Positions 42,254 to 51,521 of a stretch of DNA of 56,706 bases are shown piece after piece. The stretch comes from Pseudomonas sp. UBA5706. Its GTDB lineage: Bacteria; Pseudomonadota; Gammaproteobacteria; Pseudomonadales; Pseudomonadaceae. Where the stretch lies: the NCBI RefSeq assembly GCF_002419965.1, contig NZ_DIHC01000024.1, positions 1 to 56,706 of the forward strand, read 5' to 3'. Under the pieces are notes generated by a model. That model saw only the letters and a program-made list of their open reading frames with translations. It was not told the origin of the DNA and made no database searches. Numbering within the stretch: position 1 is the first letter of the stretch; each line of letters starts with the position of its first letter. A program made the position numbers and the translations under genes.

Positions 42254-42982
42254 ATGCAAAAGGGCGAAGAATTCGCGCAGCAAGGAACTGCCCGGCCGAT
42301 GCTCAAGGTCGAGCGTCAGCGCCTGCATGATGTGGTAGTCGAGCACTTGCGTAGCTTCATCACCGAAGGCGTTCTTGCCCCTGGAAAGAAGCTCAACGAG
42401 CGTGAGTTGTGTGAAACACTCGGTATTTCCCGCACGCCTTTGCGCGAGGCACTGAAAGTCCTCGCGGTAGAGGGCTTGATCGAGATCAACCCTAATCGCG
42501 GCGCTACCGTGGCGCGCATGACGGAGCTGGAGATCCGCGAAACCTTCGAACTGATGAGCGGTATAGAAGCCTTTGCAGGGGAACTGGCGTGCGAGCGCAT
42601 CACGGCCGAGGAGCTCGACGAGATCAAGGCCCTGCACTACGCAATGGTGGTGAGCAAGAATCAGAATGACCTGCCAGGCTACTACCAGCGTAACCACGCT
42701 ATCCATGAGCTGATCAACAAGGCCGCACGCAATACCGCGCTGCGCCAAGTCTATCTGTCGCTGAACCGGCGCATCCAGGCGCTGCGTTTTCTTTCCAACC
42801 AGCAGGCACCGAAGTGGGAACGGGCACTGCACGATCACGAGCAGATGCTCGAAGCCCTGCAAGCCCGTGATGGTAAGCGGCTAGGCAGTATCCTGCGGCA
42901 TCACCTGTTGGAAAAGCGGGATGCGATCATGCTGATGGTGCGCGCAGAGGCCGAGCATCCGGATTCGATAAGGTCTTTGTAA
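42254..42982 (+). CDS. GntR-family regulator, FCD (FadR-like) type
   Basis: Regulator of 242 residues. The winged helix is LNERELCETLGISRTPLREA with LIEINPNRGATVARM; the all-helical FCD ligand domain follows (about 95-235), with likely metal-binding histidines in NHAIHELI and LRHHLLEKRD. It is divergent from the aminotransferase/MFS operon and a palindrome lies in the 157-base spacer. Repression relieved by a carboxylate is typical of the family. Confidence 0.9.
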   Translation: MQKGEEFAQQGTARPMLKVERQRLHDVVVEHLRSFITEGVLAPGKKLNERELCETLGISRTPLREALKVLAVEGLIEINPNRGATVARMTELEIRETFELMSGIEAFAGELACERITAEELDEIKALHYAMVVSKNQNDLPGYYQRNHAIHELINKAARNTALRQVYLSLNRRIQALRFLSNQQAPKWERALHDHEQMLEALQARDGKRLGSILRHHLLEKRDAIMLMVRAEAEHPDSIRSL

Positions 42983-43004
42983 GGTTGCGTCCACGGATTC
43001 ATAT

Positions 43005-43028
43005 GGTCTACATTTGAGTCTTCAGACC
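43005..43028. promoter_or_regulatory. Inverted repeat upstream of the toxin-antitoxin operon
   Basis: GGTCT, 14 bases, then AGACC, 17 bases before the antitoxin start. It may be the autoregulatory operator, but the half-sites are short. Confidence 0.3.
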
Positions 43029-43044
43029 CTGACAGAGCATCGCC

Positions 43045-43449
43045 GTGACCCACGCATCACTTAACCCGCAGCTTTCCGGATTCCAAGGCCTGATCGGCCT
43101 GCGCACGGCCTTGCGGATACTGGACAAATGGCAAGCTTCCAGTGATCAGGCGTGTCGGGTCCTGCGCATTTCCCGCAGCACCTACACCCGCGCCAGGCAG
43201 GGCGATAGCACTTGGTCTGTCGCCCTGGACCTGGATCAACTGCAGCGCATCAGCTTCGTGCTGAATATTCACGCCACGCTGCGCACGCTGTTTGATAACC
43301 CTGACAACGTCTACGGCTTCCCGGCGATGGAGAACCACAACGAATTCTTCAACGGCAGAAAGCCTTTGGACGTGATGGCTCAGGGCGACATGATTTCCTT
43401 GTATGAGACCTTCCGTCGCATCGACACGTTGCGTGGCGCACAATGGTGA
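43045..43449 (+). CDS. Antitoxin, Xre/MbcA/ParS family (RES partner)
   Basis: Antitoxin of 134 residues with an N-terminal helix-turn-helix (LRTALRILDKWQAS, CRVLRISRSTYTRARQ) and a C-terminal toxin-binding domain (DUF2384 type) with FDNPDNVYGFPAMENHNEFF and GRKPLDVMAQGD. Translation starts at GTG 43045. It overlaps the toxin gene by seven bases, so the two are coupled. It should neutralise the RES toxin and repress the operon. Confidence 0.88.
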   Translation: MTHASLNPQLSGFQGLIGLRTALRILDKWQASSDQACRVLRISRSTYTRARQGDSTWSVALDLDQLQRISFVLNIHATLRTLFDNPDNVYGFPAMENHNEFFNGRKPLDVMAQGDMISLYETFRRIDTLRGAQW

Positions 43450-44135
43450 CGTCGCCAACGTTGCCTGTACTGCCGGACGAAGCGCAGCAGGCCCATCGTC
43501 TGGTCAATTCGAAATTTCCGCCTATCGACCTGTTCAACGACGTGGCCGATGCGCAGGAGTTCGAGACGCTCTACCAGATCCAGGCCCTGACCAACCCTCG
43601 GTTGCTGAACGAGGTCGGTCGACTGGAACTGATTCCACGTGAGGATATTCCGTTCGGTATCCCCGGTTGTTCCTACGCCACCGCGCCTTTTACCCATGTC
43701 AACCCGGCAGGCTCACGCTTCAGCGACGGTGCTTTCGGCGTCTTGTACCTGGCCGACAGCATGGACACCGCGGTCGCCGAAGTGCGACACCATCAGCAGC
43801 GCTACTGGTCCGGCGTGGTTAACCTGAATTACGAGCGCTTCGTGTTTCGCAGCCTCAGCTGCCGTTTTAGCGAGGCGGGCAGTGTCGACGCCACGACACT
43901 GGCGTTTTCTCATCCGATCTACGCGCCCGACGATTACACCCACTCGCATCAACTGGGCAAGTCTCTCAAGCACACTGCAGTGGCGGGTCTGCGCTATCAC
44001 TCCGTGCGTTCCCCGGGCAACCGATGCTGGGCGCTGCTGACGCCGCGGTATGTAACCTCCATTCAGCAAAGTGCCCACTACGAGATGATCTGGAACGGTA
44101 GGATCACCAGCGTTAATCGCCTTTCCGGTGCATAA
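43443..44135 (+). CDS. RES-domain toxin (NAD-degrading)
   Basis: RES-family toxin of 230 residues. Known RES toxins (MbcT, RES of P. putida) remove cellular NAD and fold like ADP-ribosyltransferases. The core is GSRFSDGAFGVLYLADSMDTAVAEVRHH, which contains the conserved Arg, Gly-rich and Glu residues. The gene looks intact. It is the second gene of a two-gene toxin-antitoxin unit. Confidence 0.88.
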   Translation: MVTSPTLPVLPDEAQQAHRLVNSKFPPIDLFNDVADAQEFETLYQIQALTNPRLLNEVGRLELIPREDIPFGIPGCSYATAPFTHVNPAGSRFSDGAFGVLYLADSMDTAVAEVRHHQQRYWSGVVNLNYERFVFRSLSCRFSEAGSVDATTLAFSHPIYAPDDYTHSHQLGKSLKHTAVAGLRYHSVRSPGNRCWALLTPRYVTSIQQSAHYEMIWNGRITSVNRLSGA

Positions 44136-44226
44136 GTGCCGGGGCGTTGAGGGTTCGGGGCGTGGGCTGAGTACAAGGGTGGCGTGGTATTCTCGCCGCC
44201 TGTCTGTGTGGTCCGTGGGATTTTTC

Positions 44227-44532
44227 ATGAAATTCATCCATCAGCGCGAGCATCTGAATGAAGGTGATGTGGTCGTTATCGAGTCGTCGAATACCTGCAA
44301 TATCCGTCTGATGAGCGACGCGAGTTTTCGCAGTTTCAAGCATGGCGGGCGGCACACCTATCACGGTGGGGCGTTCGATCGGTTCCCCGCGAAGATCGTG
44401 GTGCCCAGCAGCGGGTTCTGGAATATCACGATCGATACGGTGACGCAGCGGGCGATCAGTGTGACGCGCAAGCCGAACCTGAAGCATTCGATCAGAATTG
44501 TGCGGCGGTCGGGAGCAGGGGTGGCTCGGTGA
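44227..44532 (+). CDS. DUF1883 domain protein
   Basis: Small protein of 101 residues, opening MKFIHQREHLNEGDVVVIE and containing CNIRLMSDASFRSFKHGG, the DUF1883 pattern. It is predicted all-beta with no signal or membrane helix. The family sits near phage-like or toxin loci in some bacteria, but no function is known to me. It lies 91 bases after the RES toxin and may have its own promoter. Confidence 0.8.
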   Translation: MKFIHQREHLNEGDVVVIESSNTCNIRLMSDASFRSFKHGGRHTYHGGAFDRFPAKIVVPSSGFWNITIDTVTQRAISVTRKPNLKHSIRIVRRSGAGVAR

Positions 44533-44576
44533 TTGTCGGGTGTACGTTTGGCGCATGGTATGTCACGCGCGCCTTC

Positions 44577-44686
44577 GATCGTTTCCACGCTCTGCGTGGG
44601 AATGCACGCTCTGACGCTCTGCGTCACGCAAACCCAGGCGCAGAGCGCCCGGACTGCCGTTACCACGCGGAGCGTGGGGAACGATC
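44577..44686. repeat. 110-bp inverted-repeat element, copy 1
   Basis: Begins GATCGTTTCCACGCTCTGC and ends GCGGAGCGTGGGGAACGATC, imperfect terminal inverted repeats of about 23 bases. The inner part has paired GACGCTCTGCGTC and CGCAGAGCGCC segments. No coding capacity. It is the same length as copy 2. Confidence 0.8.
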
Positions 44687-44726
44687 ACCGTCAGCGCCCG
44701 CATAGAGCAATTATCCCCCAATTGTT

Positions 44727-44836
44727 GATCGTTCCCACGCTCTGCGTGGGAATGCATGCTCTGAGGCTCTGCGTCACTCAAACCCCGGACGCAGAGCGCC
44801 CGGACTGCCGTTACCACGCGGAGCGTGGGAACGATC
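44727..44836. repeat. 110-bp inverted-repeat element, copy 2
   Basis: Begins GATCGTTCCCACGCTCTGC and ends GCGGAGCGTGGGAACGATC; the 23-base termini pair with one mismatch. The flank ACCGTCAGCGCCCGCATAGAGC follows both copies, so element plus flank was duplicated in tandem (period about 150). Confidence 0.82.
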
Positions 44837-44868
44837 ACCGTCACCGTCAGCGCCCGCATAGAGCTACC

Positions 44869-45855
44869 TTATTTTCCAATGAACTTTTCACTCACGTACG
44901 CCGAATAATCCGGCAACACGCTCTCAATCTTCCCCTGATCCTTCAAGAACGCTGCCGTTCTGGCAATCGCCGTCACCGTCCCGCCTCCTAGCAACTCAGG
45001 CGATTTTTGCTCCGCCGCTGTCGGAAAGTGCGACCCATCCGGCAACTCCGGCACATCCGCTGTGTTCGATCCGGTGAAGCGGGCAATCGCTTTCACCGGC
45101 GAAGAATCCGCTGTCCACTCCGACCGATGCGCCGTGTAATCAGCAATCGCCGCCAGGCTCACCTTGGCAAAACTCGCCACGATCTCTGGATGCTTTTCCG
45201 CGAAGTCCTTGCGCGCCACCCACACCTCGAACGTCGGCGAGCCCCACTGCGACACCTGGCCCGCATCGGTCAGAATCTTGCCCGTCTTGCGAATCTCACC
45301 AAGCGCAGGCGACCAGGTGAAGGCGCCGTCGATGTCTTCACGCTTCCATGCGGCAGTGATCTGCAACGGCGTCAGATTCAGAATCGTCACCTTGGTGGGA
45401 TCGATACCCCAGTGCTTCAGGGCACCGAGCAAGCTGTAATGCGACGTCGAAACGAAGGGCACAGCGATTTTCTTGCCAATCAGGTCTTCGGGCTTGTCGA
45501 TACCGCTCCCGTTGCGCACCACCAACGCCTCGGAACTCTGGATCTGCGACGTGACAATGAACGCCACCAACGGCACTTTGCGCGACGCTGCTGCGGCCAG
45601 AGGGCTGGAGCCCAGGTTGCCGATCTGCACGTCACCCGAGGCCATGGCCGCGATGACCGCAGGGCCAGCATCGAAGCGACGCCAATCGATTTTCTGGCCG
45701 ATGGCTTTTTCATACTCGCCATCAGCGATGGCGCGTTTGACCGGATCGATGCCGGTGATGTAACCAAAGGTCAAGTCGGCGGCGTGGGCAGCCATCGAAA
45801 GGGCGAACACACCCGACGCTACAGAGACAGTCGCGGTCCATTTTTGCTTGATCAT
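44869..45855 (-). CDS. Taurine-type ABC transporter substrate-binding protein, orphan
   Basis: Periplasmic binding protein of 328 residues with a signal peptide ending AAHA. The mature part opens DLTFGYITGIDPVKRAIADG and contains GDVQIGNLGSSPLAAAASR and ITAAWKREDIDGAFTWSP, which follow TauA. The tauB, tauC and tauD genes are absent on both sides, so it must share a permease encoded elsewhere. Binding of another sulfonate is possible. Confidence 0.87.
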   Translation of the reverse strand: MIKQKWTATVSVASGVFALSMAAHAADLTFGYITGIDPVKRAIADGEYEKAIGQKIDWRRFDAGPAVIAAMASGDVQIGNLGSSPLAAAASRKVPLVAFIVTSQIQSSEALVVRNGSGIDKPEDLIGKKIAVPFVSTSHYSLLGALKHWGIDPTKVTILNLTPLQITAAWKREDIDGAFTWSPALGEIRKTGKILTDAGQVSQWGSPTFEVWVARKDFAEKHPEIVASFAKVSLAAIADYTAHRSEWTADSSPVKAIARFTGSNTADVPELPDGSHFPTAAEQKSPELLGGGTVTAIARTAAFLKDQGKIESVLPDYSAYVSEKFIGK

Positions 45856-46015
45856 CTTGATGAAATGCCCTGATTTGAAGGTGGCGCCGTCGAGATGCGG
45901 CAGTCAGGCATGGATCATAAGATTCTATGAATTGACGTTTAAATACCATTTTGGAATTAGCTTACGCTGCGCTGCAAGCCGTGAAGTTAATCCACGCTGC
46001 ATGAATAAAAGCCGT

Positions 46016-47230
46016 CTAGTCGCGGAACGTGCCCGTGTGCCGTAACGAGTACAGCCAGACCGGAAGCACCGACAGCACCGCCGTCGCCGCGACAACCACA
46101 GCGGCCGAGATCACCCCTGCGTGGTCCCCTACAAACCCGTACAACACCGGCGCCAGGGCACCTGAACCAATGGTCCCGGTGTAGAACACCGAAAACGCCT
46201 TCTCCAGCCGGGTAGAGTCGACGACATCGGTCACGGCCCCGTAGAGCACTGAGGACGTCCCGTTCAGCACTGCGCCCAGCAGCGGCAATGCCGCCAGCCC
46301 GACAGGCAAGGGTGAGACCAGCACCACCCCGATCAGCAAGGCGGTGGCCAGTTCGGTGACGACAATGGTGTTGAGCGTGCCGAAGTGCTCCGACATCCAG
46401 CCGCAGACGAATTTACCCACCGCGCCGCCAATGAACACCAGCGTCAATGCCAGCCCTGCCTGGGGCAGTGACCCACCGTTGCCCTTGATGATGAAGGGCA
46501 GGAAGGTCAGGAAACCCATGCGCACCGCGCTGTCCATGACCGCTGTGCACAGCAGCACGCGAAAGGCGCCTTGGCCTGCTTCGACGGCGGTGTGCACAGT
46601 GCGCGATGGCAACGCCTGCGCAGCTTCGCCCCGGGGTGTGACATCCTTGAGCAAGGCCCAGATCAGCACCGCTGACAACAGACCGATGCCTGCGAACACC
46701 GTGGCGGTGATGTGAAAAGTGGTGAAGGTAAGCAGAAAGGCTGCGCACGCCGGCAGTAGCGATTTTCCAATGTCACCGGCGAAGTTGTAGACACCCAGCG
46801 GACGTTTGGCGTTGCCTGCGTAGGCTCTGGACACCATGGCCGAGGCGATGGGGTGTTGTGCGCTGGCGCCCATGCCGGCGAATACCAGTGCAGCGCCCAA
46901 TGCCAGCGCGCTGCCGGTAAACCCCGCTGCCAACCAGCCAATGCCGGTCATGGCCGTGGCGATCGACAGCACGTAGGCGGGCTTCATTCGGCTGGACAGG
47001 CTGGACGCCGGGATCTGCAGGACTGCGAGCGTCAGGGAGTAGGCGCTTCTCAGCACGCTGAGCCAGACATAGCTGAGCATGAACATTTCCTGCCACACCG
47101 GCAGCAGCACATACACCAGGTCGCTCAAACCGTCGTGGGTGGCGTGAGCGGTACAGGCGGCGATCAGGGTTTTCTTTTTCGCTGCGCTGTCCGCGTGGGA
47201 GACGCTTGGTGCCGCTGTGGAAAGTGTCAT
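46016..47230 (-). CDS. MFS transporter, fosmidomycin-resistance (Fsr)-like
   Basis: Major facilitator protein of 404 residues from ATG 47230. HATHDGLSDLVYVLLPVWQ at the first helix, SSRMKPAYVLSIATAMTGIG and ASAQHPIASAMVSRAY fit the Fsr group of efflux pumps. The MFS signature between helices two and three is modified. It is divergent from a LysR gene, which may regulate it. The substrate is not predictable. Confidence 0.83.
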   Translation of the reverse strand: MTLSTAAPSVSHADSAAKKKTLIAACTAHATHDGLSDLVYVLLPVWQEMFMLSYVWLSVLRSAYSLTLAVLQIPASSLSSRMKPAYVLSIATAMTGIGWLAAGFTGSALALGAALVFAGMGASAQHPIASAMVSRAYAGNAKRPLGVYNFAGDIGKSLLPACAAFLLTFTTFHITATVFAGIGLLSAVLIWALLKDVTPRGEAAQALPSRTVHTAVEAGQGAFRVLLCTAVMDSAVRMGFLTFLPFIIKGNGGSLPQAGLALTLVFIGGAVGKFVCGWMSEHFGTLNTIVVTELATALLIGVVLVSPLPVGLAALPLLGAVLNGTSSVLYGAVTDVVDSTRLEKAFSVFYTGTIGSGALAPVLYGFVGDHAGVISAAVVVAATAVLSVLPVWLYSLRHTGTFRD

Positions 47231-47458
47231 ATGTTTGCAACGCAAATGAGGTGCAGCCATTGTAGCGGGTCGCCAGAACGTGCCGCCAATGAGACGATTT
47301 CATGCCGTATGAGGGGTGCCCGTAGCAGGCTGATCTGCCTGAGGTGTTTTCGGCAGCGCTGGCGCCGGCACGCCGAACGGCTGCTCAGGGTGGCGTCAGG
47401 CGTATATGAGAACAGTGCGGACAAAAGGGGTGGTTGTTGAATGACTGGAGACAGGACG

Positions 47459-48385
47459 ATGGCGTTTAAACGATTTCCATCGGTCGCTGGGCTGAGAGGA
47501 TTCGAAGCGTGCGTCAGGCACCTGAACTTCTCTCAGGCAGCGGCCGAGTTGCATGTCACTCAGAGCGCGATCAGTCACCAAATCAGGCAACTGGAAGAAT
47601 TGCTGGGCGTGGAGCTTTTCGAGCGCACGGCAGGAGTCGTGACGCTCACGGCTCATGGCGCCGAACTGCTGCCGGTGGTGCGGGTGTTTCTCAAGGACAT
47701 GGGCCGGCTGGTTGATCGCTTCGAGCACAGTCGGGATCAAGGCTCGGTGCTCGAGGTATTCGTGCATGACTCGTTTGCCCAGACCTGGCTGATTCCACGG
47801 CTGTCGAAGTTCTACCACGCTCGACCGGACATCAGGCTCAAGCTCAACACCGATGAGTTTTCCCGCTTCGAGAATCCCAATGCCCAGGTCGCCATTCGGC
47901 TCGCGGAGCAGGGTGCCAACTGGTCGGGCCTGTATGCCGAACTGATCCTTCGGGAGCGGATCTTTCCTGTGTGCAGCCCTGCTCTGGTCGAGGCCCAAGG
48001 CATTGCTTCTACGCCGGCCGATATTCTGAAGTACCCGCTGATCGTGCGCTCACGCAGTACGCTCAATGGTCAACAGGTGTCTTCGCCGTCGTGGGACTAT
48101 TGGCTGCATAAGCATGGCCTGTCTGGCGAACCCTTCGATTGCGCGCTGACGGTGCCGCACACCAGCATTGCTGTGCAGGCAGCGCTTCGCGGCTTGGGTG
48201 TGGCCATGGCGCGAACTTCGCATATTTTCGATGAGCTGGATTCGGGTGTGCTGCAAAAGCCGGTCATGAACGAACTGGTCACCACCACGGGTTACTACTT
48301 CTTGTGCGCAGCGGGAAAGGAGAAGGCTGCGGCGGCTCAAGCCTTCTTGGAGTGGCTGAAGACCGAGATGCCCGCACCCGACTGA
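47459..48385 (+). CDS. LysR-type regulator, GcvA-like
   Basis: Regulator of 308 residues from ATG 47459, which has a GGAG site 11 bases upstream; ATG 47441 is the alternative. The winged helix is VAGLRGFEACVRHLNFSQAA with VTQSAISHQIRQLEELLG. The effector domain is GcvA-like. It lies between a divergent MFS gene and the amino acid ABC operon, and could control either. Confidence 0.87.
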   Translation: MAFKRFPSVAGLRGFEACVRHLNFSQAAAELHVTQSAISHQIRQLEELLGVELFERTAGVVTLTAHGAELLPVVRVFLKDMGRLVDRFEHSRDQGSVLEVFVHDSFAQTWLIPRLSKFYHARPDIRLKLNTDEFSRFENPNAQVAIRLAEQGANWSGLYAELILRERIFPVCSPALVEAQGIASTPADILKYPLIVRSRSTLNGQQVSSPSWDYWLHKHGLSGEPFDCALTVPHTSIAVQAALRGLGVAMARTSHIFDELDSGVLQKPVMNELVTTTGYYFLCAAGKEKAAAAQAFLEWLKTEMPAPD

Positions 48386-48627
48386 ACGGCTGTTGCTGGA
48401 GCAACACTGAAGCAGCAAAAGCGCCTTAAAACAAACAGTTACGAGCGGTATTTCGCAGCGCCGGCGACGCCAGCGCTGGTGTCAGGGTGTGGCACAAAGC
48501 CTGCAATCGTCTCTGAACCTTCAAGTGGTCCGTGGTGCGTATGTGCGAGCACCACGCCCAATCGTTCAGGAGTTTCAGTGTTCACAACCCATCGTCCATC
48601 GGCCCGTTTGCCGAGAGGCGCATCGAT

Positions 48628-49293
48628 ATGAATTTCGACGTCGATTTTGCGCTTTCCACATTGCCGGCGTTTCTCGTCGCTGTGGGTGTCACCCTGCAAG
48701 TGGGCTTGATTGCCATTGCAACATCGCTTTGCGTTGCCCTGATCAATGCCGCCATCGCTGTGTTCGAGGTGCCCGTTCTGCGGCGGCTGGTGCGGATCTA
48801 CGTCGAGCTGGCGCGAAACACGCCGCTGCTGATCCAGCTGTTCTTCATCTACTTCGCACTTCCGAGCATCGGCCTCCGCATTTCTGGATTCGCCTCGGCG
48901 ATTATTGCCATGACCTTCCTTGGCGGGGCTTACCTGACGGAAATCCTGCGCGCCGGAGTCGCTGCCGTGCCTCGCTCACAAATCGAGTCGGGGCTGTCCA
49001 TCGGTCTGTCGCGCTGGCAGTTGCTGCGTCACGTGATCCTGCCGCAAGCAGGCATCCTCAGCCTGCCTGCGTTGTTCGCCAACTTCGTGTTTCTGCTCAA
49101 AGAGACCACCGTGGTCTCTGCCGTGGCCGTGCCGGAAATTCTCTACACCACCAAAAACTACATCGCCCTTTACTACAAGACTTACGAAATGCTGGCGGTC
49201 ATGACCGGCCTGTGCGTGCTGTTGTTCGTTCCGCTTTCGCTATTGCTGCGGGTTGTCGAAAGGAGGCTCCAGCATGGCCAGTTCGGGTCTTGA
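48628..49293 (+). CDS. Polar amino acid ABC transporter permease 1
   Basis: HisM/GlnP-family permease of 221 residues with five helices. The family opening VGVTLQVGLIAIATSLC and the ATPase-coupling loop (EILRAGVAAVPRSQIESGLSIGLSRWQLLRHVILPQA) are clear. ATG 48628 has a GAGAGG site. It is the first of four overlapping genes for one importer. Confidence 0.9.
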   Translation: MNFDVDFALSTLPAFLVAVGVTLQVGLIAIATSLCVALINAAIAVFEVPVLRRLVRIYVELARNTPLLIQLFFIYFALPSIGLRISGFASAIIAMTFLGGAYLTEILRAGVAAVPRSQIESGLSIGLSRWQLLRHVILPQAGILSLPALFANFVFLLKETTVVSAVAVPEILYTTKNYIALYYKTYEMLAVMTGLCVLLFVPLSLLLRVVERRLQHGQFGS

Positions 49294-49933
49294 GTTGCTG
49301 TGGATGTCTGCGCCGCAATTGCTGACGGGTATCGGGCGCACGCTGGGGATTTCCCTGCTGGCGATCGTCTTCAGCAGCGTCGGCGGCCTGACCTACGGGG
49401 TGCTGCGCAATCTGGGCATTCGCTGGCTGGACACGATCTTGTTGATCTATCTGGAAGCCTTCCGGGCGATTCCGGTGCTGGTCTGGTTGTACCTGTTTTT
49501 CTTCGGGTTGCCGATTTTTTTCGGCTGGAGCATTCCGGGTTTCTGGTGCGCGGTGCTGGTGTTGTCCCTGTGGGGCATCAGCGAGGCCGGTGAGGTGGTG
49601 CGTGGCGCGTTGCGATCCATACCCCGTGGGCAGCGCGAAGCGGGGCTCGCCATCGGTCTGGGACTGCCGGGGCTGTATGGCCGGGTCCTGTTGCCTCAGG
49701 CACTGCAACGCATAACGCCGCCGATGATCAACGTGTTTACCCGGCTGATCAAAACCAGTTCGTTGGCGGTGCTGATCGGCGTGGTCGATGTGATTAAGAT
49801 CGGCCAGCAAATCATCGAACGAACCTATGAGTCGGTGCTGATCTACGGCTTTCTGTTCCTGTTTTTCTTTCTCGTCTGCTACCCGTTGTCAGCCGCCTCC
49901 CGTGTGCTAGAGCGACGCTGGAGTCACTCATGA
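49274..49933 (+). CDS. Polar amino acid ABC transporter permease 2
   Basis: Second permease, 219 residues and five helices. The coupling loop reads VVRGALRSIPRGQREAGLAIG with LLPQALQRITPPM. ATG 49274 is supported by AGGAGG at 49261, inside the end of the first permease gene (20-base overlap). It pairs with permease 1 to form the membrane channel. Confidence 0.9.
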   Translation: MASSGLELLWMSAPQLLTGIGRTLGISLLAIVFSSVGGLTYGVLRNLGIRWLDTILLIYLEAFRAIPVLVWLYLFFFGLPIFFGWSIPGFWCAVLVLSLWGISEAGEVVRGALRSIPRGQREAGLAIGLGLPGLYGRVLLPQALQRITPPMINVFTRLIKTSSLAVLIGVVDVIKIGQQIIERTYESVLIYGFLFLFFFLVCYPLSAASRVLERRWSHS

Positions 49934-50691
49934 GTGCATTGATAAAGCTGTCCGGTTTCAGTAAACGATTTGGCGCTGTTCCGGTGTTGCAGGACGTCGA
50001 CCTCACAGTCGAGGAGGGCGAGGTGCTGGTCATCCTTGGCCCCAGCGGTTGCGGCAAGAGCACCTTGCTGCGCTGCCTCAACGGGCTGGAAGCCGGTCAC
50101 GCCGGGCAGTACCGCTTCGATGGTCGGGAGCTTGCGGCCAACACGGATTGGCGCGTCGTTCGCCAGCAGATCGGCATGGTCTTCCAGAGTTACCACCTGT
50201 TCCCGCACATGAGCGTGCTCGACAACATTCTGCTGGGCCCGGTCAACGTGCAAAAGCGTCCCAAAGCCGAGGCCCGCCAGCAGGCGCAATCCCTGTTGAC
50301 GCGCATCGGTCTGCTGGACAAGCGCGATGCGTTTCCGCGCGAGCTGTCCGGGGGTCAGCAACAGCGCATCGCCATCGTTCGCGCGCTGTGCATGAACCCC
50401 AAAGTCATGCTGTTCGATGAAGTGACCGCTGCCCTCGACCCGGAAATGGTCAAGGAGGTGCTGGAGGTGATCCTCGACCTCGCGCGCAGCGGCATGACCC
50501 TATTGATCGTCACGCACGAAATGGCCTTTGCCCGTGCGGTAGCGGACCGGATCCTGTTCATGGACGGCGGCCGTATCGTCGAACAGGGCGACCCCGAAAC
50601 CTTCTTCAGTTCCCCGCAGACCGCACGCGCGCAGCAGTTTCTGGAGAAATTCTCCTACGTGGAAAACATGCCTAAAAGGAATGCACCGTGA
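49930..50691 (+). CDS. Polar amino acid ABC transporter ATP-binding protein
   Basis: GlnQ/HisP-type ATPase of 253 residues. Walker A is LGPSGCGKSTLLR, the Q loop MVFQSYHLFPHM, the ABC signature LSGGQQQRIAIVRAL, Walker B VMLFDEVTAALDPE and the H loop TLLIVTHEMAFA. Starts and stops overlap the neighbours in ATGA junctions. Confidence 0.94.
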   Translation: MSALIKLSGFSKRFGAVPVLQDVDLTVEEGEVLVILGPSGCGKSTLLRCLNGLEAGHAGQYRFDGRELAANTDWRVVRQQIGMVFQSYHLFPHMSVLDNILLGPVNVQKRPKAEARQQAQSLLTRIGLLDKRDAFPRELSGGQQQRIAIVRALCMNPKVMLFDEVTAALDPEMVKEVLEVILDLARSGMTLLIVTHEMAFARAVADRILFMDGGRIVEQGDPETFFSSPQTARAQQFLEKFSYVENMPKRNAP

Positions 50692-51521
50692 ACATTAAAA
50701 CTGCCCTCGTTTTTCCCCTGCTGGCTATCGGTTTATTGGCCGGGGCCGCTGCCCATGCCGAAGGCTATCTGGACAAGATCAAAGCCCGCGATAAGTTGAT
50801 CGTTGGTGTCTTCAGCGATAAACCGCCATTTGGCTTCGTCAACGAGAAGGGCGATTACGTTGGTTTCGACACTGACCTGGGTCGTCGTTTTGCCAAGGAT
50901 TTGCTGGGCGACGAGAAGAAGATCGAGTTCGTGGTCGTCGAACCTGCCAGCCGTATCCCGTTCCTGCAGAGCGACAAGGTCGACCTGATTCTGGCAAACA
51001 TGACCGTGACCCCGGAACGCGCCCAAGTGGTGGATTTCACCAACCCCAACCTGCGCGTCGCGGTACAGGCGCTGGTGCCGGAAAAAAGCGAGGTCAATAG
51101 CCTCAATGACCTGGCGAAGAAGACCACCATCGTCACCACCGGCACCACGGCCGACATCTGGCTGACGAAAAACCACCCGGATTGGAAATTGCTGAAGTTC
51201 GAGAAAAACTCGGAATCCTTGCAGGCGCTGGCCAATGGCCGTGGCGATGCCTATGCGCAGGACAACCTGGTGCTGTTCAGCTGGGCCAAGCAGAACCCGG
51301 GCTACCGCGTTTTGGCGCAAAAGCTGGGTGATGAAGCCCCGATCGCGCCGGCGGTGAAGAAGGGTAACGTCGAACTGCGTGACTGGGTCAACACCGAACT
51401 GGCCAACCTGGGCAAGGACAAATACCTGCTCAAGCTGTACGACCAATACGTACGCAGCCAATTGGCAGACGGCACCGACCCTGCGGCGGTAATCGTCGAA
51501 GGCGGCGCCTGGAAGCCGTAA
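50688..51521 (+). CDS. Amino acid ABC transporter periplasmic binding protein
   Basis: Family 3 solute-binding protein of 277 residues with a signal peptide ending AAAHA. The mature part has LIVGVFSDKPPFGFVNEKGD and VDLILANMTVTPERAQVVDF. The sequence resembles PEB1-type aspartate/glutamate binders, but the ligand cannot be fixed by eye. It overlaps the ATPase gene by four bases and ends the operon. Confidence 0.9.
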   Translation: MNIKTALVFPLLAIGLLAGAAAHAEGYLDKIKARDKLIVGVFSDKPPFGFVNEKGDYVGFDTDLGRRFAKDLLGDEKKIEFVVVEPASRIPFLQSDKVDLILANMTVTPERAQVVDFTNPNLRVAVQALVPEKSEVNSLNDLAKKTTIVTTGTTADIWLTKNHPDWKLLKFEKNSESLQALANGRGDAYAQDNLVLFSWAKQNPGYRVLAQKLGDEAPIAPAVKKGNVELRDWVNTELANLGKDKYLLKLYDQYVRSQLADGTDPAAVIVEGGAWKP

